Positions 41,201 through 54,100 of a stretch of DNA of 64,000 nt are shown here, one piece after another. Position numbers and translations under genes: made by a program. Source of the stretch: Ascaris suum (Eukaryota > Nematoda > Chromadorea > Rhabditida > Ascarididae); the NCBI GenBank assembly GCA_013433145.1, contig CM024169.1:9618817-9682816 (forward strand), read 5' to 3'. Every line of letters begins with the position of its first letter. The first letter of the stretch is position 1. Under the pieces are notes generated by a model. That model was not told where the DNA came from. It saw only the letters and a list, made by a program, of their open reading frames with translations, and searched no databases.

Positions 41201-44200
41201 AAAGAGCAAAACCAGTACTCGAGAAACAATTCGCATTTTAGGATATGAGTTTGGTTTTTACCTCGGTACACTTGAGAATGGTACATTTCAAAGAACATTA
41301 AAACAGCAAACATAATTTTCTGCTGATTATGCAGTATTAGCGCTTAATTATTAAGTATAAGTCGACAACGCTGCAAGGTGAATCTCGATCAGCAAAGGAC
41401 TGATTCACTCATGCGTCGAGGTTCAGGTCATAGGAAGGTTGCAGCATCTTTCGTAATCACTCGTTTCGCTCCAACCAATCATTCATTAAAGATGCTACTG
41501 ACACTGAGTGCATAACATCGTCGTCGACCGTTATGCCTATTTTCACACATCCCTCACATCAATCCCCTGTGAGGGCCCCAATTCATCCACAACTAATCTC
41601 AACGTGACCATGCATTCGTACTTTTCACATTCTATTCATCCCCTTTTGCACTGAACGCATTACCGAAGTCCCCTTTTCGGACACTTGCAAAAACACAACT
41701 GGAAGGAGATCTGGCTTGCACTTCTTCTCTGCTAGTGTTCACTTCATCCTCGTATGAGCCTCTACAAAAGATGACTCATAAATTTCCAACCGCAGGGGCC
41801 TCGGCATTCAAAAAAATCGCCCCACCGGGGTTTCTGAGATCGAGGATCATGGAGGACCTCATGCCCCGCGGTCCTCCCCCCGTAAGTTCCTTCATGCTCG
41901 TGAAGGATGTTGAAAAAGCTAGTCATGCCTTATGACCTGAAAAAAATTCTCTGTAGAGTGGCAGGAAAATGAGGGAACTCCGTCATGCACTGTGTTCGAA
42001 AAGATGCGTTGACGGGAAAAGTGATGCAAAGCTGTCAGCAGGGGTATAACGGACATCGGGTATAATGGGTAAAATCAGAAAGCACAACGCAAAATGAGAA
42101 AGAACCGAGCTGAACGAGCTCGACATCGACATTTTACGAAGAAACTCGCTCTCATTCAGCATAATAATATATCAGGACTTGATCGAACTAAGCACAAAAC
42201 GATGAACTCAAAAAAAAAGTACTGTGCTGACGCAGAAGTGACAAATATAACGGCGAGGCGAAAGATGCGTCAAATTATGTGCCCATATCACAGCTGTCAA
42301 AATTCTTTGAACTTTGCGTCAGCGCACAATTTTATGTTGCAATATACCCGAAAATGCCGCATTTCTATTATGTCTATCGCACGAGTCTTCCACTACAGAA
42401 TTACTTAATCGAAATCATAGGTGAAATAAGTCTCGCAAAGGAAAACGGTCATTCAACTTCACAGATCAAACTTCTATTTCATCAATCGTGTTGATCACCT
42501 ACTTCTGAAAGATTTGTCGATATTCAGATGTTGCAAAAAATTCCAGTGAACTTCACATCGGTTAGCGAATTCTGCCACTGGAAGTTTGTGCGAATGACGT
42601 CAACAATTTAAATACGGTTCAAATATTTCATATTGTATTCTTTCTTGGGATAATTGAGGAAGCTGTTTGGTCGGATGATCGGAACTGCAAAGAAAAAAAA
42701 AACACGTATACCGCCAGCTTTTTTTCTACGCTTCTTCGCTTGTTTCCATTTCGACTGCCCTCATTTGTTAGTAATAAGCGCTACAACCATTACATTTTGC
42801 ACGAGCAGAAAAAAGAATGAGGCTAATAACGCAGGAAACTAAACTTCATGGAAATAGGAATTGTGAGTAATTAAAGTAAGACAGGACAAAAAACGACTTC
42901 ATGCAACATGTGCGCATCATTCATTGGCGCTTCCACACTAACTCGAGGGGAACGAACGAATCTCAGTAAATAAATTCGAAAAAAACCTTAGGGTAGAAGA
43001 ACGTTGAAAATTTTAGAAGCAATGTGTCGTCTTTGCAGCGTAATTCTGTCTCTGTGCGCTTTATAAATAATCTTATTTTTGAATGCCTCTCATAGATTGA
43101 CTTAATTGCGAACGAATAATTAACACTGAAAAGTGAGAGATGTGCGAATGCGAATAAGTGAATCTGATCTGAAATAAACAATAAAAATCCCACTGTTGCT
43201 CTTCCGATGAATTATAAATGAGGTGAGGTGTGAGGTCAACAAAGACCAAAATAAAATGCAGTGAGCGATAATAGTATATTAAGGAGGAAACGTATGGAAG
43301 TGGGAATGTTCAAATTCAGGATGTGCCATATCAGCAGTATCCATCAATGAAACTCCATTATAAACATCTCTTTTCAAAAACGCTCCTCCATCATCCCTAA
43401 AGCTTTTTGAGGAAAAAATAATCTCAGCTTGGATGAAGTGATGTTCCTGTCCTTAGCGATCCCTTCCTTCGTCCTTCTCCCTCGCATCAGCTGTTAAATC
43501 CAGAAAAATGACTCATTTTTTCCGAAAACCTATAATTCGCAAAGAAACCATCAAAAGCTGCGCAAAATATGCAGACGGTACCGCTGAAAAGAACTGGGCA
43601 ACCTGATAGAGGCACTTCACAAGGATGAATGTTTGCAGATGGTTCACCATATATTTAAATGAATAAAGGCTTGTGATACACGCATAATTTTCTCTGCTCC
43701 TTTTTTATGGATATGAAGACAACTTTTCTGTTTTTTTCGTGAACTTTGGCCAAGATCGTTCCATTATAATTTTTGTGTTGCTAATACAGTGAAGAAATAT
43801 AATCAACTTGCCTGTAATAATTCCGCGTACCAACCCCCGAAATGACAGCCAATTTATGGGATCGGTGTTCTCTTCTGGCGATACGTTCTGCTTCTTCCAT
43901 CAATAATTGCCCATAACCTTGATGCTGGAATTTACTGGAATCCCTCGAAAACACCGGGACCATAGAACCATAGACGTGCAACTCACGCACTATCGATACG
44001 CCACCCTAAAATTATTTAGAAATGCTCAAAACGGAGGGGGATCGTTGTAAGAATCTTTTGAGTATTCGACAATTAGACAATTAAAATAAATGGTAACCTG
44101 TGTAGGTAACAAACTGCATTTTTCAAAGGTGGCAGTCAGTAGCGATTACCTCACTGAAGCAATGGATGAGATAATCTCCGGAAGTGACAACCTGCTGCTG

Positions 44201-45020
44201 CGCGTATGTGGCAGTTAAAAATAACAAAAGTGGACGACTTATAGCTATTACTACGAAAGGTTATTGGGTAAGTCAACGGACAAATCGAATGCACGCCTCT
44301 TTCAAGCTTACCTGCTCGAAAGAGCAAAAAAAGAAACAATTCCATGTCTAACGAAACGACAGCAAAAGCAAAGTGTCCTACAGCAAATATTGCGCCCAAG
44401 GATGCTTATTTTCTAGCTCATTGGAAAAAAACTCGCAACTGAATCAGACGCTGGCGTTTACGGATGACCAGGAGATAACACATTCAGCCTGAGTCTCCAC
44501 GTTAAGCTCACAGAGGCGACGAGTGCATATGATGTCAACAATTCCAAAGTGGCATCAATCGTGAATAAACATTCGAAGACAACGGTAATCCTCTAGGACA
44601 GTGAAACGGAGAGATGAAATGCTCATCGAGCCGATGGTTTACAACGGCAACAAACTTCAAATGAGCCAAGGAAAGGTGGCGAAAGAAAACTGATTGCTAA
44701 GCATCTGTTCTGGGAATATTTTCAGCGTCTCGATGAAAACTTAAGCATAAATGACCTATTGTTATATGTCAGAAAACAGAATAACACAACATCAATACCA
44801 TCTCGCTGATCAGTTTGAAAGAACGCTGGTAAAAAGGTTTAGGTGGGCAGCTACTGAGTAGATACGTCGCTGAAACGAAGTGAATTACAGTTTGATCTAT
44901 GATTAAATGACCATCTTTCCCCCCCCCCCCCCCCAAAAAAAAATACAAAACTGATAAATAAAAGTACATGCGCTGCTTAAAGGCATGAAAAAATTGCATT
45001 TGGCCCGCTATAGAAGCATC

Positions 45021-45119
<99 letters not shown>

Positions 45120-48100
45120 AAGGATGCCCTTCTCTATGATGCTGTAGAGCGTGGAAGTAGAAGGAAAAATTTCAAATTGATAATGGAAAAATCCTGGAAG
45201 ATGTCGGAGCTTCCTTATATCAACGTTCGAGTGAACAATCGTCACGACATCAGCATCCAAATGGCATGAGAAAGAAACGATAGAAATTTCAACAAACACT
45301 GAATTAAAAATTTTTCATTACGTCAAAAAACAGGCTTAAAGTGCCCAACCGGTATTCACAATGAAGATGGTTCCTTACAAGTAAAAGAATGTGGTAAAAC
45401 CATAACTCATTCCCGCACAACTTTAATTACATCATATTCTCATAAACCTTTAATTATGTAAAATCCTATATAGATTTAATCAATATGCGCGATCGATCAA
45501 GTTCCTTAGCACAAGATATCCCAACGTTTCAACAGAAGGAAGTTTAACTAGTTAATGCCTTTGCCACACAGCCAATTAGTCGCTTAGACGCAATACAGTT
45601 CTAGAATTGGGACTCATATTGCAGTAAAACGTTTTCAACTGCCAATTACTGAAGGATATTGGCATATGATAGGCTCTCAGGAAAATCGATTGCAATGATT
45701 TCAATTTAATTTACAAAGAGCTCGAATTAATTCTTATTTCCATCTTGCAGCCATCTGCGAATAGTTTGATGGGTTCACATGCAAATCATCGCAAATGAAG
45801 TGGATCCCTTTAGGTGCTATTGCCTCGTTCACCTTTGCATAGTGAAACGTCGAAACTACACTAGCAAAAAGGTATCCTTGATGCTACCAAAACCGATTAG
45901 TTCTTCTGAGCGCTCGAAAACACGGTTCATCCTGGAAGTATTTTTGAATCTAGGATACCATCCTGGAAGTATTTTTGAATCAAAAGAGGAAATAGAGAGC
46001 GCAAAATTTTGTTTCCTACAATCATGGAGGTTTAGGCAGTGAAGCTTCCCCTGTAGAAATGGAGTGTTTTTAGGTTTCTAGCGACATTTTATAGCACATA
46101 ACTGGTGTTTTATAAATATCTCGTGCCTCACAAGCAATAGAAATACACATCAGTTAGAGAACAAAGGTCAAGTTCACGCTACTTTCAAAATCGCTCTTAC
46201 TTTACAGTTTCTAGAAATATTAAAGCGTTTAAGCTAAATTTTCATTCGGTTCAGAACACAACCATCCTCTAAACGTTTCCTAACTGCGCTGTAAACTCTT
46301 GATGACGTTTTCTTTCGTCAGCACATTCCTTAAAACACATCAAAACAACTAAACCATCAGAAATTTCATCGAGAATTTGTGAAAACTTTAAATGACGTTC
46401 ACGGAAAATTAAGCGCATCTGCTGTGTAGTGAAGAGAAAACAGTGGACAGTCAGCGAACATTAGTGAATTCGAGATGGTTCAACTAAGCTGCATCACGTC
46501 AGTGACAGGTTCTGAAGAGTGTGATAGGGGACGCACTCTCTGCACATTCTCGATTCCTTTCTTGAAGAGGGGACGCGCAAGGCACACACCAAATATTACT
46601 ACTTCCTATTGAAAATTAAAGGCGTGTCCCAAAAATTGGACTGAAACGTAAAATGTTATCTCAAGTGTACATTTCGATCGCTCCCCACAGAATGTGCCGG
46701 AGATCGCGAAAAATTTCCACTGATAAAAGAAGACGGATATCCGTTTTCTCAACGAAGATTTTTTGAATGAAGCAATGCATTCTACGCGTACTTCTGCTGG
46801 TACTTTAAAGATAAACGAAAAACTGATTAAAAGATAGTGACGAATTTCAAAAACAAACCATTTCGACCACTCGCAGTTCTCTCCAAATGCAGTAAAAACG
46901 TCTCCATGCGATGGGAGTACAAAAAAACTCTTTCACTCAAATTTCATGCTATCAAATCCTCAGTCCAGAGATGAGATATTTTAGAAGAAAAGGATCGATA
47001 AGACGATAATAAAACAAAGAACCAAAATCAGCGGCTAACTCGGAAATCCACAGAGAAAAAGAGGAAAATACTTAGTAATAAGTCACATGAAGGCATTAGC
47101 AATGTGTCTCAGTGCATAATAAATAATAAGTTTGCAAAATCTGCCTGAGGTAGAAGATATCTGCGGAAATAATCTAAAAAACATTCTCCACTTCGCAGAT
47201 TTCCATCATTCGCAACAAAAACTTTTCTATGGAGAAAACATAGGAGCAATCCCACGAGGCAAAGAAAGAGGAAAACCTCGCAAAATTTTAAAACTAAAAT
47301 CTCCATGCAAAAGTCCCAAGTCTCTCGTTTTTATTATGGTAGCTCTATTGCTTGCGAAATTCGATGCACTTACCTACTGTTTGACTTACTCCACATGCCT
47401 AGGAAGTTCAAGCTAATCAAAAATTTATACGTTTAATGGGAAAGCGGAAGGCGTGGGGGTAGATACTTCGAATTACTTTTTCACGCTCTCTGACAAGTGC
47501 GGGAGCGGGCATGCCTTCGCCCCATATACTTCGTTTTAAGTGGGTTGAAATAAATTATTTTTGGTTTTTTGCAATTATATTTAAACTTATGTAACCACAC
47601 TTTCAATAGTGAATCACTATTAAACAATGATCTCATATGTAAGTAGTATCAGAAGAATGTTGCTCTTCTGCGTAGAGATATCGCTAGAGAGAAACGCGGC
47701 TGCGAAAATCGTTTTCATTTCTGCACAACAAAATATCTGCGAAAATTTAGACATAATTTCTTCAAAGGCTTTCGTCTAAAATTTGTGCAATTGCCCATTG
47801 AACTTTCGTTGCTTTCACCATCACTATACAAAAATTTCCAACTTTAGAAGAAAGTTTAAAGAAATTAACGCCATTGCAAACAAACGCGAAAAAATCAAAA
47901 CGAATCAAAGGCGCTTCGTAACCATACTTAAATAATGTTTAATAGGGAAAAATAAATAGAATAATCAGAGTGACATATAAATATAAATGCAAGTTCTACT
48001 CTTTATTCAAAGGCTGATTTTCAAAGTGTAATATCTTTGTACACATAAAATCTTCGATGCCAACAAAATTAATCAATGAAAAATTAATGAGGAGGTAACC

Positions 48101-51100
48101 GATTGGTTAAGGAAAAAAAGGACAATTCATTGATGTAATGCTTCAACAATACAATCATTAGCAGACTCATCAAAATAATAAAAGTGCACATCAAATACGT
48201 ATAGGTCTCAAATATGAGTTTCACAGTAATTATTTATCAATCCCCTAGAGTATCGCTAACGCATCCCTCTCCCATAATTCGCCAAGGGTACTCTTTAAAA
48301 AAAACTTTTCCAGAAGTACTTCAATCGGCCAATTATTTCAATTTCAGTGCTCAAAAAAGCATTTGATGGAGAACGTTTCGATATAGTGTGTGCAAACCTG
48401 AATAAATTCCATTGATGAAGGAATATTTTCGTTCCAGATATTCTGGCAAAATAAGTCGATGATCGCTTTCACATAACACAATAAAACAATACTCACTACC
48501 GATGACGAAGTACTGCAATAATTTTATCTCCACTGTCGCCTTCGTTTCCTGCCACTATCTTTCCTTTCTTCTCTATATCCTATATTCTCCTTCCTTTCAC
48601 GTAGAAATTTCTTTGATATCTCCATACTTTTGAAGAGAACACATGCGTTTCCAGCCCCGTTGTCTTTTAATTTATGCGTTTTTCTCAGGTTTACAATATT
48701 TCCCTGGTTAGCGATCAACGATGCAATAGTGCACATGCAGCTTACTGCCGTCATGTAATGAGATGAAAATTAAATAATAGAAAACACTCCATATTATTCG
48801 TTGACCTCAAGACGTCACATCAATTCCGTTCCTTACAACGGTTGTTAACGAAACGGGTTGCATATTTGCATACATATAGCGGTATTTCCGTCCACCATAG
48901 ACGGTATCTTTAGCCACTAGATATACTTAAATAAAATTTCGTCTACCGTACATCTCAAATAGACAGAACAATTGTGTTATAAAGTCAAGCACCAGATAAA
49001 AGTTTTTGACATCCCCTCCAGTCTCGAACATCGTCCAACGCAGTAAGACGCCGTATACGTGTTGACTTTCAAACATCAATGCACAATGCAAAATGAATGA
49101 GATGCGATGCAAAATAATTTATAAATGCAGCAGTGAAGCAGTAAGTACAATGCATAATAATAAGCCTACGTAAAAAATGCTCACTGCAATACAAAAATAT
49201 AACGTCTAGCGCGCGTTGCAATTGGCAGCAACCTATTTAGCCTAACGCACTGACGAGTAGAAATTCGTCTTCCTTCGCAGGCTTTTTATTTTCTTCCTGA
49301 ATAAAACAAATATTCCATAGAAAGGCCTCAAATACACATCAGATAGATAAGCGTATAAGTATGCAATAAACCTATCAGTAAAAAATGTTTTTTCTTATGT
49401 TTCCTCACTTCACATTTCATTTTCAAGCGTAATGTAATTACAATTACCTCTGGAGTTCTTCTAGAGATACAATTTGCATGACTATTTTTGCCATCGATGA
49501 AACCTGATTGGAAGTGCGTTCAAAGAGCGATTTGGCTCTTATCTGTCAAAACACCGAATCAACAACGATTTCTTTCTTGAATTCCTGGATGCAAAGAAAA
49601 ACTCGCAAAATAGCAATTGAAAGTAACAGTGAAGTGCAAACGGCTGAGGCTGTCGCAACAGCCCACAGCACAAAATAAGGGAAATTACTTGAGTGTCATC
49701 TCCACATCAGCTGAGCCACTGAAGGATTCGCAATCCCCGGAAATTATCGCACTAAGTGATAATGAGAGAACGGAAAAATCTCTGAGAAAAAGTGTTAGAA
49801 ATGAAGAAAGAAGAAGAGTGTGAGATGCGGATCGACGTCTTCTCATAGAATCGCAATTAAATTGCGAAACTCAGTTAAGAAAGTGAATTATGCAAAAAAA
49901 AAAAAAAATTATCTACACACACTTCCACGACGGGATTGTAATCCCATTTGCCTTTTGAACGCATTCGCAGAAAGAAGTCAAATTTCTACAGCTGTACTCA
50001 ACCTTCAAAAAAGAGAACATCCCCTCAGACATTATTATCATGACAGACGAAAAACGTGGCGCACTTGACGCGTGTCCAGAAAACTTTTTATTATAATATC
50101 TTTATGAACACATGAGGGAAGGGATCAGAAGCGATGAGAGGAAGGAGGAAGGGGAAGGAGGGTGAAGAAAAGAAGGTAAGACCAAGGAGAGGAAACAGAT
50201 AGGAAAGGGTAGGTGAGAGGGAAGGGGAGGGTAAATGGACCAAAACGGTGTTCTAGTCATATACCGGGGACAGCGGGGAGGATAAATAGATCACGCTGTG
50301 TCCGAGTCGTATACTGCCTATTCAACAAGTACTAAAGCCTTTTACAATCGAAAGCGGATCGTCTAAGTGGAAACCCATTTTGGCTCCTCGTTTGCAAGAC
50401 ACTTCGGACGTGTTACGGCGCCTCTACTAATTCAATCGACCTATACGTGGATACAGATAAATGGATTTTCGTTCATTACGCACAATCGTTGCCCTCGGAA
50501 TGCACAAAAAAACTGGTGACAAACTCAGAGAATCTGAAATATCAAGTGAATCCTAGAACTACAATCTGCTTTTAATCAGTAACCAACCTCCATAAAAATG
50601 ACACTTAATAACTAATCACCATTTAATGACCAATGAAAATTGCGCGCTCGAAGCCGCGACCTTTCGCCTGCCGCGCGAATACTCTCCAAGTTGAGCAGTC
50701 GCAATTTATGAATGAAGGAAAATGAGGCGAGGAATAAAACATTGTAAAATGAATGTAACAGCATGTAATGTCCACGCAGATCCTAGTTAAAACGAAACAG
50801 GCTTAATCTATGCCCATCGCATAGGTGCATAAAGCTCTTTTCAAAATATAGCAACACAAACAATTGGATTTCTTTACTCGAATGCAGTTACCAGGCCCCA
50901 GTTGGGCGTGGCTCTCTAACTGCCAATTGTCTAAACGAATTCATTCTGAGATCAAAGAGTACTCAATAATTTCCATAAGAAAAAAAAGTGTATCAGGGGA
51001 AGCTGTTAAAGAGTAGGTCGACGAAGGCAATGAGATGGAAAGAATGGGAAAGGAAAGAAGGGTGTGTAGGATGCAGGATGTTATAAAGGGAGACTTGATT

Positions 51101-54100
51101 TGTTCTTGCTGCTAGTTTTTATAAAGTAGACACATGAAGTGTTTTCTCACATTAGATCTGAGAAAAGTCTGTTTCACAGCTTCGGAGCCGAGAAAAAAAC
51201 GCATCAAAATGTGCAAAAATTGAGCAGAGCCGATTTTAGGAAAAAAAGGACTGCAAACAGCTCTTAGCAAAAATGTAAAGCATAACTACTCACTGCGAGA
51301 TATGACCAGCATTAATCGACCGACCATTAACAAACAACAAAAAGAATATGCCATTTGCAGTTATTTTGCCTCATAAATAGTTGCTCACAGCATCAGAATT
51401 TATCCATACAAACGTTTGTACGTAAACATCATCCCCACTACCTCAATCGCATCTATCCTCCTGACGTCACTCTCCACTCTTACAGATCCACCCTTTATGC
51501 TCCCGTGCATACTACATCTATCGCTGACCAAACGTTTCCGTCACATCAGTCTATTGAGTCTTTGGTTGGCCGTGTGCATGCTTTTGATCGAGAAGTGCTG
51601 AAGTGATGAGCCTTATGGTCCACCTATTTTCAGCTACTGGCACTAAACGTCCTGGCAATTCTCATTAGCGAATACAGTATTCTTGGACCACGTCAGCAAA
51701 TTCGTAGAACACGAATCTCTTCAGAGGTGATATGAGGGCGAAGACAACCTCACATATTTTGCGCTCCTTTGTCCTTTGCGTCGCTGCCACTTTTTTCTCA
51801 AGCAACACGCGGCTCTAAAGAACATGGCAGGTTCGACTTTAGAATGGAACGCCTTTGTTTCCACCGATAGGCTGTTGTCGAGAAGTATAGTTTTTACCTT
51901 ACTTACTGAAATTGGACTATGCCGCTCCAATGCGTCTTGAGCTTATCGACTGAATTCAGTTCATGTCCTAGATGAACAAAGCTTCAATATCTTGGCTGTC
52001 GAAAAACATGGCCAGTGCAGGATAAAACGGTTTCCGCATCCACTTCTCGGACAGTTTCATTTCTAGCCCAAATTTGCTGGACTGTCTAAAGGCATGAGCA
52101 GTCTGTCTTGTAGTTCTACGGCTCAGGGGTTACGACAACGCAGCCGTTTGGAAACGGTAGATGTGTCAACTGATCGTCGTCGATAGAAATCCTGTTCTCC
52201 AATAGGGGTTGTTGTTGAAGAGGGCCTCTAGGGCAGAAAAAACTTGCCTGCCTTCTGCTTGTAAATTTGTGCGGATTTTTCATTTAGCGATTCAGAGTCA
52301 ACTGCGTGAACGTCTTATAAAGAGATCGCGGACTGACTGGCCGATAGTTGCAGAGGTCTCCACGACCGCCTTTTCAAACTAACAGCACTGATTTTGAGGT
52401 CCTCCATGTAGCACAGTTCTTTTGTTCCCACATTATCTGCAAAAATAGTGCCTCGAGAAGCTGGCAAATACAGTCATTTCGAGCGCATTTACCCTCGTTC
52501 AGTTTCCCTGCGGACTGCCTTTCGTCCCAGATGAATTCTGAAGTACTCCTCTGACGAAGCTGGAGTGACTTCTCTAGCGGCAGTTTTGGAAGGTGTAACT
52601 ACTGTAAAACCTTTTGCTGATTTCGATCATGTCTGTACGGTCTGTTGCGCTGGTTCCTGTTCCGTTCTTAAATGCCGGTGGTAAGCACTACCTGAGGCTG
52701 AAGTTTCTTTCCCCTCTTTCTGCACGCCATCTTTGCTGCTGTCTCTTCAAGCTCCCTCTGCTTTAGCCTCCACAATTCTCTTTTACTTCTACTCTGATAC
52801 TTTTGCTCAGCGTCTTGCTCGTCATAGTCGTTGCTGCCTTCTAAGTTTATATGCGCTTTTCTTGCCCCCCTTATATGGTTTCAGACGGAATCTGCCGAAG
52901 ATTAGTTGGCAGACGCAGCTACGCATTTCACAGTTTTTTTGGCTCAACCGACAGTTCTTCGTTGTGTTCCTCAAAACGTTTTAGCGAGTGCTCCGAAATT
53001 CGTTTCATATGGCATTCAAGAGGTGCGCTGGTTCAAGGGCACAATCCGCAATTTAAAGATTATGCTTCCGTTTGCAATATCAACTCGAATCTTTGAGCGT
53101 AGAAGTCGAAGGTGTGAACCCGTCGTTACTATGCTGCCACCTGTAGCCGAGATACTCATAAATATTCTCGCGGTAGCGGCCAATATATGGTCGATTTAGT
53201 TCACGCTTCTTCATCTGGATCTCCATTGGTGCTTTACAGCTTCCTGATATATTGTGTTGTTGTGTTGATAGCGCATAGCTTCTGTCTGTACTCTACCATG
53301 CTGCGTATGCTTCGCTCTGCCGAATCTATCGACACAGCACTCGTTAGCTGTGGAATTCAGTTATTGCGCTGAAGTCCTCTCGCTTACGGTTTACGACGAG
53401 CTCGAGCTCAAAGCTGCTCCGAGTTGATCGTAAAAAATCCGTTATTCTTGGCCTTCGACCCTTATGTTCGTCGATAAACTTACACGATGGATATATGTGT
53501 GACATGGAATTGGAAAATGTAAGATTAAGTACGATGATGATCAAAAAGAGATAATTCGGCGAATCAGCTGACAGTACTTATGTTCTCTTAACGCCGAAAA
53601 GAGGAAATAAATTCGCCGATTTTAATTCGACGTTTCACGAGAAATTTTTGGAAACGTAATTACAAAGCTCAATAATGGAATTCATCGATGCAATATCAAG
53701 CCAATTTTGGCCGACCGCAATAACGGCCCGCTGCGAACGCATTTTATCAAATGTAATTAAAACGAGGTACTCTCGGAAATTTAAGAAACCCCTGCAATTC
53801 AATCCCACAGAAAAAAGTTCACGGAAAATTGCTACTGAACAAAATTTGCGATATGTGGTAATCCGTTGCTACTGTAATGGTTAAAAGCCTGAAATTGAAC
53901 AAAAAAAAACGTTTATTAATCTAAAATGGGTTGTTGTCAATTAATTTTATGCAAAAAAAACGATTTTCATATGAACTCGTATGAGTATGTGATCTATAAT
54001 CAGACCTATTCTAGAAAATGTATGAATGGCTAATTTATATATAATTGCATCTGCACCACTACTTTAGATGATGCAAGCGGAAAAGCGCCTAAAACGATGG

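Noticed and set aside
44769..45299. 176-residue minus-strand open frame
   Set aside because: Its middle is (TA)n and a poly(C) tract; the flanks show no domain and no splice support.
51355..51606. Plus-strand open frames near the retrotransposon copy
   Set aside because: No reverse transcriptase or endonuclease motif; outside the boundary shared with the other copy.
52733..53199. Overlapping plus-strand frames next to retrotransposon copy 2, considered as more of the element
   Set aside because: They are on the wrong strand for the element, and the matching flank of copy 1 shows no similarity.
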